DNA of 64,000 nt from Erpobdella octoculata (GCA_963978895.1 OZ022247.1:17654312-17718311); one strand, 5' to 3'; positions 11,864 to 22,830 are shown, numbered from the stretch's first letter. Numbers and translations: made by a program. The notes: a model not told the origin generated them from the letters alone.

Positions 11864-12008
11864 CAGAATGTGGCGATATCAGGTAATTACAAGCATATTT
11901 TTCTTAATTATCTAATTTCTTAAAATTAGCATATAATTTTTTTGCTTGTCAATAGCGTTTGCACGATGCTGCAGTTAGTCGTCTCACTATATGGCAGATT
12001 CTGTGCCG
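11864..12008 (-). repeat. Right inverted repeat of the nuclease-CXC element
   Basis: Inverted partner of 2602-2733. Blocks CAGAATGTGGCGATATCAGGT and GCTTGTCAATAGCGTTTGC are the reverse complements of the left blocks. It starts about 450 bases after the CXC motif. The sequence between the two repeats is 9.1 kb, or about 6 kb without the LINE. Confidence 0.7.
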
Positions 12009-12925
12009 CGAGAATTTTCCGAATTTACAATTTTTCTAATATTAAATTACCTTAGTCACATTTAGTGCTATTGTTTTAGCTTAAAATAGGAATTAAAATC
12101 AATAAATATTATGCATAATTCGGCGTCTGCAGACTTTGCACGCGTAAAGTAACAGCTGCCAAATTAAGCGTTTTGTGGCAAATCACTTAGCAACCGTTAG
12201 CCTTAAGCGTCATCGACTCTGGCAATTTGAATTAAAGTCAACGGCGTCTGCTCGCTCAGGAATACAATTGACTCAGAAATACTTCATTCGTCATAAGTTT
12301 ATTATATTACAATGAATTTCAGCCTTAAAAGATAAAATTGTTCATCATAAAAACTACATTTTTTTTAAAAACAACGTTTTTCTTACGCCCTAAAAAGTAT
12401 AAAGAAATGAAATATTCTTATAATTCATATACAACAAAAAATGTTGCGGGCGCATTATTTTTTATAACTATTAGTTTTACTAAAGTTTTGATGTTGCAGT
12501 CTATATGCGCCCAGGTCCGTAATCGGGAATTTGGAAGTGGGGGGCCCAAGAATTTTCTGGGGGGGGGGGAATGCATAAATTTTCTATTGACATAAGTTGC
12601 ACATTTCTGTGATTTGACCCTCAAAATGTGCTTCACGAAAAACAATGTTTAGTGATTGAAATTTGGATTTTATTCTACCATATTTAATTGAATTTGAAAA
12701 TATTCTGAATCAACAGGAAAACTTCTTAAAGCATGTAAATAAAACAATACTACAACATTTAAAAACAATTATAATTTACACGGAAACACTTTATAAAAAC
12801 ATATCACATGGGTAATAATGTCAGAGAACAATACGGTGCAATTTCTGCGCAAAAATTTCTACGGAAGTGTTCAGATCTACTTTTAGCGCAAAATCCTTCT
12901 CAAAAGCAAGTGTACGAGTTGAAAA
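12009..12925. other. Intron stretch, no gene seen
   Basis: AT-rich intronic DNA with one run of G at about 12550. I see no coding signal and no recognisable element. Confidence 0.4.
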
Positions 12926-13416
12926 TTACGCTCGAGTAATGCCCGGGTGCCCTTTGTGAAGCATTTGAAGTACTCGTTTTTGCAAAACCTGAGGGATGAT
13001 TATTCGCGAACCAAAGAATAAACAGTCTTCATGTATTGTTATTTCATTTTTTAAGAGTTCGTGTTTGTTTGTTTTCAGTGCTTTGTTTTCGTTCCACTTT
13101 CCTGTTTTGACATATTGGAGAAGGGGATTTAACTGATTGTCTGTTTTTGTTGCGTCACAGATTTTTTTATTTGAGACTGAAAATTGTTTGACGGCATTGA
13201 TGTACAAGGATTTTATATCTTGATTGATGGTTGCTATCAATGTGTCTTCTTCAGATGTTTTATGTGGGCCTATAAGGAGTTAAAGTGTGTCAGCTTGTCC
13301 AAAGGACGTGGTTCTGCAGTATTCAATTTTGAAATCATAAGCAAGAAGTGTAAGGGCCCAGCGTTGGAGTCTGTTTGCTGTATATGATGGTATGCCTTTT
13401 TTATTGCCAAAAATGG

Positions 13417-13417
<1 letters not shown>
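12926..13417 (-). pseudogene. Ty3/gypsy pol scrap: RNase H tail and integrase H2C2 start
   Basis: Read on the minus strand from 13417, the frame gives A-N-R-L-Q-R-W then L-A-Y-D-F-K-I-E-Y and F-G-Q-A-D, the end of a gypsy RNase H. An in-frame stop follows. The next frame reads to F-G-S-R-I-I-I-P and H-K-G-H-P-G-I, the start of the integrase zinc-binding region, where the copy is cut off at 12926. It resembles the corresponding part of the gypsy element at 23974-28524 and is probably a related, older copy. Confidence 0.75.

Positions 13418-13490
<73 letters not shown>
13418..13490. repeat. (TA)n microsatellite
   Basis: Pure TA dinucleotide between a gypsy scrap and the tail of a SINE. The SINE's ATT/TA-rich tail may have seeded it. 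Confidence 0.95.
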
Positions 13491-13494
<4 letters not shown>

Positions 13495-13710
13495 ATAATG
13501 ATAAATTTATATAGCGCCAGATAAGTCAGAGGCGCTTACGAAGGTTCCTTGGATCGGAAACTTCGAAGAACACGCTATTTTCATAGACATGAGAAAGCAA
13601 TGCGAGTGAACTCCTTGCCTAAGGGAGTTACGCTGGTGACGCAGGTGAGGCTTGAACTGCCGACCTAACGATCAACAGGCGAGCGCTCTACCGCTCTGCC
13701 ACCAGCGCCT
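13491..13710 (-). mobile_element. tRNA-derived SINE
   Basis: On the minus strand the element begins GGCGCTGGTGGCAGAGCGG, a tRNA-like 5' end with an A-box-like TGGCAGAGCGG. About 35 bases later AGTTCAAGCC resembles a polymerase III B box. A non-tRNA body of about 120 bp follows. It ends GGCGCTATATAAATTT and an (ATT)n tail, a tail type shared by SINEs that borrow LINE machinery. The head would drive its own transcription. It is not a functional tRNA gene because the rest of the cloverleaf does not close. Confidence 0.75.
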
Positions 13711-13711
13711 C

Positions 13712-13746
<35 letters not shown>

Positions 13747-14256
13747 GGAAAGAAGACACGGACTCCACCGGAAGACGGTCATCCGACAAGTCACCAACGC
13801 CGCGGCTACGCACACTTTTCAGACTGGAGTTATCACGTGATGGGGATCCATGGACGGGACACAGGCCCTGGCCATCATTGCCGACGACGTCGGCGATCGG
13901 AAGGTGAGCAGGAGTAAGAGGGCCGACTCCTTGGTTGCCACGAGAAATAAAGTTGTCCTCACCGCTCGCCGATGAAACCAGATGAACATTGTTAAGAACA
14001 TCGGTTGTCGGAGTCAGAGGACAAATGGCGATTAGAGTGTCTTCTTCTGGGTCGCCAAAAGAAACGGAATTGTTTTCGCCGGTGGCCATCTGAACTTCTT
14101 TAACTTCATTAAGAACATATATATATACGCGGAGAAGCGACCGGGAACGCGACGGGAACGGGAAAGCGGAGAAGGAAACGGGAGCGGGAAAGACAAACAT
14201 TAGAAAAACGATAAAAACTCTAAAAACTCCCGAGCAACGCCGGGTGGCCCCGCTAG
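13709..14256 (+). mobile_element. Non-autonomous Helitron (H4)
   Basis: The 3' end has the hairpin CCCGAGCAACGCCGGG (stem CCCG/CGGG, 14229-14244), eight bases, then CTAG at 14253-14256 followed by T. A 5' TCTATATATA start is possible directly after the SINE at 13709. Inside are a GC-richer segment and purine-rich GGGAACGGGAAAGCGG-type repeats near 14130-14190. No Rep/helicase gene is present. The 5' boundary is uncertain. Confidence 0.6.
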
Positions 14257-14559
14257 TATATATATAAATGAATGTTTGTATGTATGTATGTATGTATGTA
14301 TGTATGTATGTATGTATGTATGTCCTTTATGCATTGCTACACCATTCATCCGATCGTAATGAAATTTTCACACATCCTTGAGAGTTTAGGGTAATCAAAT
14401 AAAGAGAATAAAAATAGAAATCCGTCACAAATTGGTATGAGCGAGCGGGTGAGCGAGCGGGAAATATATATATATAGAAAACGGGGAATTAAACGGGAGC
14501 TAGAGAAAAACGATAAAAAACTCTAAAAACTCCCGAGCAACGCCGGGTAACCCCGCTAG
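14257..14559 (+). mobile_element. Short Helitron (H5) with (TATG)n
   Basis: The 3' end is the same hairpin plus CTAG (14556-14559) as H4. The 5' part has a TA run, then (TATG)n at about 14276-14322, then CCTTTATGCATTG and ATTCATCCGATCG-ATGAAATTTT, a layout common to short animal Helitrons. It abuts H4, so H5 appears to have landed in the TA tract at the end of H4, or the reverse. Confidence 0.5.
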
Positions 14560-14625
<66 letters not shown>

Positions 14626-14703
14626 CTAGCGGGGTTACCCGGCGTTGCTCGGGAGTTTTTAGAGTTTTTATCGTTTTTCTCTAGCTCCCGTTTAATTCCC
14701 CAT
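14467..14703. repeat. Near-perfect palindrome made by two Helitron tails
   Basis: Two copies of the Helitron 3' end face each other across about 60 bp of (TA)n. The left arm runs to CCCCGCTAGTAATAT and the right arm starts ATATTACTAGCGGGG. Matching extends about 90 bases outward, through the hairpin, AACTCTAAAAACTCCC and ATTAAACGGGAGC. The region could fold into a very long hairpin or cruciform. Confidence 0.85.
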
Positions 14704-14815
14704 TTTCTCTCCCGCTCCCGGTCGCTTTCCCGTTCCCGCTTGCTCTCCCACTCCCAGTCGCTTTCCCGCTCCCGGTCACTTTCCCGATTCCGGTCGCTTT
14801 CCTGCCCCATCTATC
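14626..14815 (-). mobile_element. Helitron 3' end on the minus strand (H6)
   Basis: Reading minus, the hairpin is followed by CTAG (14629-14626) and T. The body to the right is built of pyrimidine-rich repeats on the plus strand (CCCGCTCCCGGTCGCTTT variants, 14700-14805). The 5' end is not defined. Confidence 0.5.
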
Positions 14816-15225
14816 TCTTAATAATTTGTAATAACGCGCAATCGGTCACATTATGTAAGACTGGGATGCATGTCATGGACTTCTTAATATTAAGAAGTTC
14901 ATTAGCAAGTAATGCCTGTTACGCAATTTTAAACAGTGCTTCGAAAACTTATGCAATGATCATGTATAGGCACTTTTGGCCCGGAAGGTTTTTTGGCCCC
15001 CTGAGCCGGAGGGTCGGAGGAGTCCAAACCTTGTTAACTCTTTTCCCTTCTTAACTTTCCAGGCCAAAAGTTCCTATGTACGACCATCGAAGGTAATTGC
15101 GTAATAAAATTCAAATTTTGTTTATGTAACAACGTTTGAAGGCTTCAAGCAACTTTTAGCAAATCTATTTTACGTTTTATGGGCTAAAATAAGTTATGAA
15201 AGAGTGGAAAAGAAAAAATCAGCTC
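14816..15225. other. Intron stretch between Helitron ends
   Basis: Intronic DNA between H6 and the repeat-rich body of H7. No coding signal is seen; it may contain undefined Helitron sequence. Confidence 0.3.
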
Positions 15226-15379
15226 GAGCGGGAACGGAAACGGGAGAGCAAGCGGGAACGGAAACGGGAGAGCAAGCGGGAACGGAAACGGGAGAGCAAG
15301 CGGGGAAGGAAACGGGAGCAAGAGAGAAAAATGATAAAAAACCTCTGAAAACCCCGAGCAACGCCTGTTAACCCCGCTA

Positions 15380-15380
<1 letters not shown>
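15226..15380 (+). mobile_element. Helitron 3' part (H7)
   Basis: Contains a tandem repeat of about 31 bp (GGGAACGGAAACGGGAGAGC plus AAGC) at 15228-15310, then a mutated hairpin (CCCGAGCAACGCCTG) and CTAG at 15377-15380, followed by T and a (TA)n tract to about 15454. The 5' end is not seen. Confidence 0.5.

Positions 15381-15454
<74 letters not shown>
15381..15454. repeat. (TA)n microsatellite
   Basis: Pure TA dinucleotide directly after the Helitron CTAG and 60 bases downstream of the host exon donor, so it lies inside the e12-e13 intron. Confidence 0.95.
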
Positions 15455-15455
<1 letters not shown>

Positions 15456-15515
15456 TAATAACTATAAAATAATAATTATTAATTAAGCAGACACGATAGA
15501 AAGAAAAAATATAAC

Positions 15516-17410
15516 CTTTGTTGAAAAAGTTGACAAACTTCAGTAGCATCACCAGCTCCTCTAACATTTGTTTTTTGTAAAATTTAACCAAATAATTATT
15601 TAAATAATCACTTTCTTCAGACAAATATTTTTCCAGTTGTTCAACATGATTTTTATTGGCCAACGAGCCTGTTGTTAATCGAATGACTAGAGACGGTTCA
15701 ATTAGTACATTTATCACTGTTGAAGTCGTTGCAAAAACCAAAGCACTAATGCTTACGGCCAAAAGAACTTTTGGAGACCTTAAATCCAAAAGAGTGGTAG
15801 TTATAATAGCAAAAAATGATTTTGCATTTTGTCTTCCGCTAGTCGCTTGGAGAGACTGATCAAGCGAATTATACAAAAAACAACAAAAGACAAGCTTGTT
15901 TCTATAAGCCAGGCGTGAGTGAGTTTTGTATTGGATTTTTAGGTGTCTTTGCTGATTGTTGTAATCATGATTGTTACGTATATCTATACAGTTGCATTTA
16001 TAATTTGTTGCTTCAACAAGAAATTGCTCATTGGCTGTATTTTCAGTTTTCATATTTGAAACACCAGATGACAAAATATTTGCTAAATCTTCCGTTTTTT
16101 TAGTTTTCTTATTTGTAAAACTGCTATGAAAACGACAAGAAGGCAAGTTTGCATGTATAGTTGAATAATCAGATAACTGATGATTTTGTTTAATCAGATG
16201 AACATTTTGCAATCCAACTCCAATAACTGGCTCTAGAGTATAACGTTCCGGAGTTGAGTTGACTGAAGAAGACGATTGCTGTCGCTTGCAAAGGTAGTTT
16301 TCTGGCGTTGAGTCGCAATTGATATTTTCAAACCGTCGAGTTTTTTCTTCTAACGTTGAAGCATTAGCTACTTCATTGGTTGTTTTTAAATCACGGATAT
16401 CTGATAATGCACTTTGTTTTTGTCCCTTGTCATTTTTCTTGCCTTGAAGACATTCATGACAACGTTGATGGCCAAATGAATAATTTTGGAAAAAAATGAC
16501 GTTTTTGTGAATGCTTAAAATTAAAGTTGTGACTCTGTAAAAAAGCAAAACTGCATCGAAAACAAGGAAAAAAAGTTTTATTTTAATTATTGGACTGATC
16601 CCATTGGTATCAACACTGCTATTAACAGTGTTATTTTCTCTGATAGCGGGACTACGACTATAAAACTGCTGTTTCTCAGTAAGATTTAAGTTGTTTTCTT
16701 GATTTACTCCGTGAAGGCTGGGTTTAACGGATTGTTTTAAAAAAGCCAAATCTGTCGGCCCTCGGTGCTGAGTAGCATTGCTTGCAGCCAAGAAAATGAG
16801 AGATGACATGGTTAATTTTGATTGATGAGACTGCAGTGGCAGTGATTTTCTATTTGTATCTGTATCAATTGGAGCAAAAGTTGACTGCGAAAAAGATGGC
16901 AAAACATTTAAGACTGGTGATGAATGATACCCGTGTTCTTTTACTGGTTTAAAAAAAATATGTTTTACTGTTTTTCTCTTCGATTTTCTCCTGTTATGAG
17001 ATTTATTGCCGAGCTGTAATTTAATGTAATTTTTGTTCTCGTCATTGTCAATTTTGTTTATATGATAGAAATTGCTGTTTGAGTCATTTTTGTTAGAAAA
17101 TGTTTCTCGTTTAGACATTTTGAGTTTACTGGAGATAAAAAATTTGTCACTCACGGCTTTACTCAAGTCGATTTCAGGCACTAAAAAGTAGCGAAAAACT
17201 TCGGGATAACTGTTTAAGTTATATTGGAGTCTGCTGCCTTCACAATTTTTCTCTGCATAAATGTTAATAAATTCAGCACTTCTACTGGCATTCACTTTGC
17301 TCTTTAGTTGTAAAGAACAACCGGTGAAAGAAGTTTCTTTAGAATTTTCAAAAATATCAGGAATAAGACCCCTACCGAGATCGGGCAGTCTTGGAAGGTT
17401 TTCCACAAAC
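15516..17410 (-). CDS. Host gene exon e12: large loop, two transmembrane segments
   Basis: The largest exon, 631 codons without a stop, between acceptor TTTTTGTCAG and a GT donor after 15516. Residues about 1-265 form a Ser/Asn-rich, basic, probably disordered region with several N-x-S/T sites. A hydrophobic segment (about 272-298, starting I-I-K-I-K-L-F-F) looks membrane-spanning. A loop of about 250 residues follows with C-H-E-C and other cysteines. A second segment (V-L-L-A-V-S-I-S-A-L-V-F) is near residue 565, then a charged E-x-L-E-K-Y-L tail. It enters by completing an Arg codon with e11 and leaves after one base, which matches e13. I do not recognise the family. An ORF caller would run on through the intronic TA repeat; the real exon ends at 15516. 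Confidence 0.85.
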
Positions 17411-19260
17411 CTGACAAAAAGAAAATATTTTTATAAAATAGCTTTTGCACAAAATATTAATGTATCCATTATATTCATTTATTTAATTGAATTAATATCT
17501 ACTAAATATTTAGGAACGTGTTTTATTATGGTGTTTATTGAAATTTTAGCAAAAATGCGATTGATTATGTTGAAATAAACTCTGATAATTTGTGGTACAG
17601 AAGTTTTTTTTTGTTTAGCGTTATGAAGATATTGCTTTTTGGTCATAAGCAATTTGAATTTGATTTGTGTTTTTTGTCCTATAAGTCCGTGGGATTTCAC
17701 AAATAATTTTTAATATTTTTGTTTAATTTCATTTGTCTGTGTGTCACAAGATCAATTGAATTAAATGCAAACTGGTTTATTTAATTGAGTGATGTGCTTT
17801 TGGGTTTGAGACTCTGAGTTTACATCCAAGCAAAACCAAACTGTTTATTTATGACTTCTGGATATGCTTATTCCAATCACCAAATAATCGGTAAAACTTT
17901 TTCTGACATTAATTAAACGACAGTAATTAATACATTGGTATTTAATAAAGAAAGCGTAATTACTTTGCTGTTCTGTTAGAAGACATTCAATGTGAGGCAT
18001 GCAGTGGCGTAGTGTGGGTTTTAGCCGACCAAGTGGCCAGGCCAAAATCGCCATCTCATTTACACGTTGTCATTAAAAAATAAATTTTCTTAAAAAAGTC
18101 AATGACCTTGGGTTAAAAAAACCGATTCAACTTTTTTTATTAAAAAATTCAACGACTCGTGGGTAGGGGGGTTGAAACCTAATCAACTTTTATATTTAGA
18201 AAGTTGATGACGAGAAGGTTAATCTGAATTTTTGTTTCTCAAGCATTTCCGTTCCAAAAAACCTTTGGTTATCTTCCAGTTTAGGAGGCTAAATTATTTT
18301 CGCAATTTTCCATTCCACTTTGTATGCAAAAAATGCAATAAAATACCAAGATACAAGTTTACAAAAAGTTGTATAACATACCTAATATGAAAGTATCAGG
18401 CAACGTAAAGCAAGATAAGCAAGAAGAACAGCTAAATAATCAGACAATAAAAAATAGACGGAGACTTTTAAATAGAAACTAACTATAAGTTTGTACGCTT
18501 CTGGTTTTTGAAAACGAGAAAAAGTTTTAAAGTAAAACATAGAATTATACAACACGAACCTTAAATAAACATTCAAGCTGATTAATTCGATCACACAATC
18601 GACTTTTTGGAGCCGCCTTGCAGGCACAAATCAAAAGCTATCAGCACTTCTGGGTCATGCCACTAAAGCCAGGAACACAGGTGTGAAAACTAGGCCACGT
18701 GTACTTTGAAAGGATTATGATCAGCTTGGTATTTAGGTATTACATATTGAAACAAATAATTGCAAAAATATTTGAAACACTGATGGGACCATTTATTTGA
18801 CAAAACATAAAGTTGTTTCAGGACTTTGGTTTACATTAAAATTTTATTCATGGATTTAGACAAGAGAAAGAAATAGTAAAAGTTTTGATTTTTTATCCTT
18901 TAGAATATACATTCCATTCAAACCCAGTTTTTCTTAATAGAGCCCTTCAGCACTTTCTCTATTTTTTCATTTGCAATAATGACCAATAGTTCCCGTTGCC
19001 TGATGCGTTTTGGAAAAATATTTGTTTTCTGTTTGTGTGTTAAGAAATAGTTAGGCAACATGACCAGCAAAGCGAAGAACGTATGGAATTGTTTGCAAAT
19101 TATCTGGATAATTTTAGAAACATGAATAGAGTAAAAAATAGAGCCTCAGGGGGGATTCATTTCCAAAGATAATTATCACGATATCGATATGACAGTGGAA
19201 GGAGTCACAATTGTTAAAATTAATTATAAATGTTTTAATCTATATTATAGTAGCCCACGT
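17411..19260. other. Intron e11-e12, left half
   Basis: Mostly unremarkable AT-rich DNA. At 18002 the bases CAGTGGCGTAGTGTGGG resemble the start of a hAT-type terminal repeat; a similar end in inverted form occurs at 59698-59716. I see no transposase or gene here. Confidence 0.4.
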
Positions 19261-19770
19261 CACTCACTCACTCACTCACTCACTCACTCACTCACTCACT
19301 CACTCACTCACTCACTCACTCACTCACTCACTCACTCACTCACTCACTCACTCACTCACTCACTCACTCACTCACTCACTCACTCACTCACTCACTCACT
19401 CACTCACTCACTCACTCACTCACTCACTCACTCACTCACTCACTCACTCACTCACTCACTCACTCACTCACTCACTCACTCACTCACTCACTCACTCACT
19501 CACTCACTCACTCACTCACTCACTCACTCACTCACTCACTCACTCACTCACTCACTCACTCACTCACTCACTCACTCACTCACTCACTCACTCACTCACT
19601 CACTCACTCACTCACTCACTCACTCACTCACTCACTCACTCACTCACTCACTCACTCACTCACTCACTCACTCACTCACTCACTCACTCACTCACTCACT
19701 CACTCACTCACTCACTCACTCACTCACTCACTCACTCACTCACTCACTCACTCACTCACTCACTCACTCA
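19261..19770. repeat. (CACT)n microsatellite, 510 bp
   Basis: About 127 uninterrupted copies of the tetramer CACT. The Thr-His-Ser-Leu reading frames across it are artefacts. It lies inside the e11-e12 intron. Its length and purity suggest recent expansion, or a consensus length set by the assembler. Confidence 0.97.
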
Positions 19771-20233
19771 AAACCACTAGTTATAATTTATTTGTCTAAA
19801 AAACTGTAATGTATCTGTCCGGGGGCTAGTGCCCCCTTGCACCCCTGCGGGCGCCCATGATCATTGCTTATGCTTAATACTTCAATTTTTCATTCTAACT
19901 TTTAAGAAGTTATATTATGGAAAAAAAACTTAATTATATCATTTATTTGAAAAGTTTGCACGATATAATTTTCTATTTACTTATACTTTAGCTATAGTTG
20001 TTTAGTATTGATGCAACTGTAATTTACTGTACAAATCAAATTCAATACTCTTTTAGTCAGAATGAGATTTTTTCATTCACTTATTCACTTGACCCGTTGT
20101 CTATGGATTGAATCCTGATCTTTCCTAAGCGGCAACAAGTTTAGTCACCCCAGAATTAAACCGATGCGTTTCACTGTACAGTTATTTTTTTAAATATTTT
20201 TCAGGTTTTAATGCTGCAATTAAAAATAACTAC
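19771..20233. other. Intron end, possible transposon tip
   Basis: Bases 19818-19860 are a GC-rich patch (GGGGGCTAGTGCCCCC and GCGGGCGCCCATG) that resembles the tip of a DNA transposon. The rest is AT-rich intron up to the donor of e11. Confidence 0.35.
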
Positions 20234-21621
20234 CTGTGCCAGAAACGTTGAAGCCAGATCCTAATATATTCTACTTCTTCGATTTCCAGAAACTGACCAA
20301 AATCAAAATCAGTTGAATTTATTATTTGTTCACAGTCCCGCACAAATGAACTTTGCGTCAGAACGTCATAACTTGTAGAGACCGAAAAGTTATCAAAAAA
20401 CTGGTTTTGCCAATTTCCTCCTTGAGGAGATGAGATAGAAACATACGTATTAAGTCCAGCAATATGAACTGGTTCCTCTCCTGACTTTGAACGATGTTTA
20501 GAACCGTTTTGAGGGTGAGTTTTTTCAAAAACGTTTGACGGAAAAGTAAACCAATAATTACGTGATATGCCGGTTAAAAATTTGCTGTATGAACGGAATG
20601 CTCGAGTTACTCCAGGACCAAAAGATTCAACTGAATTACTAATAAAGCGATCCAACCGTCTAATCAATTCAGTAAAATGCTTGGCTCCGTATTTTTTAAG
20701 CCCACGCTGTAATGCCAGAACGTGATTAGTATGTATATGAAGCTTGTCTGACGAAGAAAAATAAGAAAACAATGATGAGTTTTGATGAACTTTAGAATCA
20801 TAAGAAAAAACTGAAAGTATTTGTTCACGGTTTTCAAGAGCTATTTTTGTAGCGTTGTTGGCCGCATCCGTGAATAAACGGTCAGCATAGGCTGAACAAG
20901 CTGTAAACATGCGACTCACTTTTTCCGTTTTATGAAAAAAAGTGTTGAAATCGGTTGTGGATAGAAAAACGTTGGTGCTTACGTTGCGAAAACTACTGCG
21001 CCAATTGGCCATTCTATCTTCTGCTTGGGTGACTTCGTTTTCATTCATACAAACTAGGGCATAACAAAACAAAGTGAAAGTGAAAACAGAGCAGTAAAAA
21101 AGCCAGAATATTGAAAAACATGTAATAATGCATTGTCTTTTGAGTTTGCGCTTTCTTGGTTCATTGTCAAAATAAAGAGGCAAAATAGCACATTGACAAC
21201 TATGGTCCTTGCAGTGGTAGTGACAACAGCAACTACAACAGCGAATTAAAATATTTTTGTCCTGCTCTGAAGTATTAGAAATCGGAAACAACCTTTCTTC
21301 ATCAATTGCTAAGTCGACAATGCTGGTCGCGGATTCAGTTGAACATTTGTCACATTCGAACCACTTGGTCTTCGTAAAATTTTCTCTTAGAAAAAAAGCA
21401 AGAAAAAAAATTATTAGAAGGGCAAAAAGACATCCACAAAAAATGGCAGTTGTAGTAGAAAGGGCGGAATAGTTTTGAGCCAATAAGGGTTTGTAACTGT
21501 TGTATGCATTGTGCGAGTCGAGTTCTCCGGTTTGAGTTGAACGGTAATTAATAAAGTAAGCGTCATTTCCTTCTTTAAAAAATGTTTTCGCAAATGAGCG
21601 AGTTTCTTGATCTCCAGTATT
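20234..21621 (-). CDS. Host gene exon e11: two transmembrane segments and Cys/His cluster
   Basis: 462 open codons between acceptor TTTTTATGATAG and donor CAG|GTAGTT. Residues about 1-55 finish the ectodomain. A first membrane segment is at about 56-78 (T-A-I-F-C-G-C-L-F-A-L-L-I-I). The loop that follows carries C-D-K-C and then a dense Cys/His cluster, C-C-S-C-C-C-H-Y-H-C and C-Q-C (about 128-144), a plausible zinc-binding or palmitoylation site. A basic R-K-R-K-L-K-R stretch leads into a second membrane segment (about 164-191). The remaining ~270 residues are polar with several N-x-S/T sites, so probably extracellular. The layout recalls five-pass proteins of the prominin type, but I see no sequence match to them. 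The 5' junction is phase 0 and the 3' junction phase 2; both fit their neighbours. Confidence 0.88.
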
Positions 21622-21725
21622 CTATCATAAAAATAATTAATTAGTCATTTCAAGCTGGATGAAAAAATGAATATAATAATTTGAAAAACATTTATGAAAA
21701 TTTTTTAATATTTAAAACTTTATAC

Positions 21726-21961
21726 CTTTCTTGATTTGTAATCAATTAAAATTTGGGTTAGATAAAACACATAGCTTCTGGTTGAGTCTTTCAAAACCAG
21801 ATCAAATGTTTTTTCCATTTGTTGATTCCAGTTGGGAAATTTAAAAGTTAAATTAAAAAACGTCGGGCAACTGATTAAAAGATCATAATTTAATATCATT
21901 TCTTTTTCTTCAAGGCAGTTCAAAGTAATTCCGAGATAAGCAGGACAATCAGTCATTGCAC
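21726..21961 (-). CDS. Host gene exon e10 (ectodomain)
   Basis: 78 codons between acceptor TTTTTATGCAG and donor AAG|GTATAA. It begins by completing a Gly codon with e9 (phase 1) and ends in phase 0. Three cysteines (D-C-P, N-C-L, S-C-P) in a mixed hydrophobic and charged sequence suggest a folded extracellular domain. The intron to e11 is only 104 bp. Product unknown. Confidence 0.85.
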
Positions 21962-22752
21962 CTGCATAAAAACGGCAATTAGACAATTAAAATTAATGAA
22001 CTATGACAACTAGAAAAAGTTTTTCTAGTCATTTTGACTCAAACATTTTGTAAAGTATGTTTTACTGTCAAAGTTTAACTTAGTTCTTTCATGCGGTTTT
22101 ATAACATAATAAAATATTATTTCTTTTTAAATACCACGTTTTTGTGAATTAAAAAGAGTAAAATAATTTTTCTCTGGGTTTGTGAGAAATGTCTTAATGG
22201 AAGCATGCATTAATTGTGGACATTAGTACAACAAACCAGCCATAATTTTTTAAAACTAAAAATGTGTGGTGTCTTTTATGAATTTCAAAAAATTATTTCT
22301 CTTCTCAAAATTTCAGATCTTGTATACCGAGACGACGGAGATCTAAAAGTATAGACTAATATCCTTAAAGAGGTGTATCAAAGTTCATCGGGATTTTTTG
22401 AGAAGTTTCAATTATGCTCAATTAAAGCTAAAACTGTAAACTATACAAAAAATTTCTAAAGGTTAAAGCACATAAAACAAATGGTAAATGTGTTGTCTTC
22501 AGAAGCAAGCAAGTATGCAACATTTCAGCTAAATTGGACGATAGGAAGTGCTTCAAAAATCGATAGAAATATACCCATTGACAAACAAACAGAAAGACAA
22601 ACAAGAAAGCAATTTAAGAACATGGACAAACAGACAGACAGGGAAAAAAGCAAGTTAAGAAAAACGTGGTAAAAAACGCTACACTTTGAAAAACTAAAAA
22701 AAAAAGTTGTGAGCACAAACATAAGCCCTAAACTCAATTCTAGAGCCTAGAG
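21962..22752. other. Start of the 10.3-kb intron e9-e10 (3' part)
   Basis: AT-rich intronic DNA with a GACAAACAGA/GACAGACAG-type stretch at 22580-22640. I see no gene. Confidence 0.4.
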
Positions 22753-22830
22753 CAATGGTTCCCAATCTATGGGTCGCGACTCCGAAGAGGGTCGATATGT
22801 GTTTTCTGTGGGGTCGCCCACTTGAAAATA
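22753..22830 (+). mobile_element. hAT terminus fragment
   Basis: The bases CAATGGTTCCCAATCTATGG followed by GTCGCGACTCCGAAGAGGGTCG resemble the well-known hAT end of the form CAGTGGTTCCCAA-GGGTCGCGACCC. No transposase follows; LINE sequence begins soon after. Confidence 0.55.

Noticed and set aside
2569..12010. TCTGTGCC(A/G)CG near both inverted repeats as a target-site duplication
   Set aside because: Same orientation at both sides, but it does not abut the matching ends and is too long for known transposon duplications.
13640..13710. A functional tRNA gene
   Set aside because: Only the head with A and B boxes is tRNA-like; it continues into a SINE body and the acceptor stem does not close.
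15184..15515. Extension of exon e12 through the TA repeat and Helitron H7
   Set aside because: A GT donor after 15516 joins e13 in frame; the extension is microsatellite and Helitron sequence.
19189..19809. 206-residue Thr-His-Ser-Leu repeat protein
   Set aside because: Pure (CACT)n in an intron; any frame is open because the repeat lacks stops.
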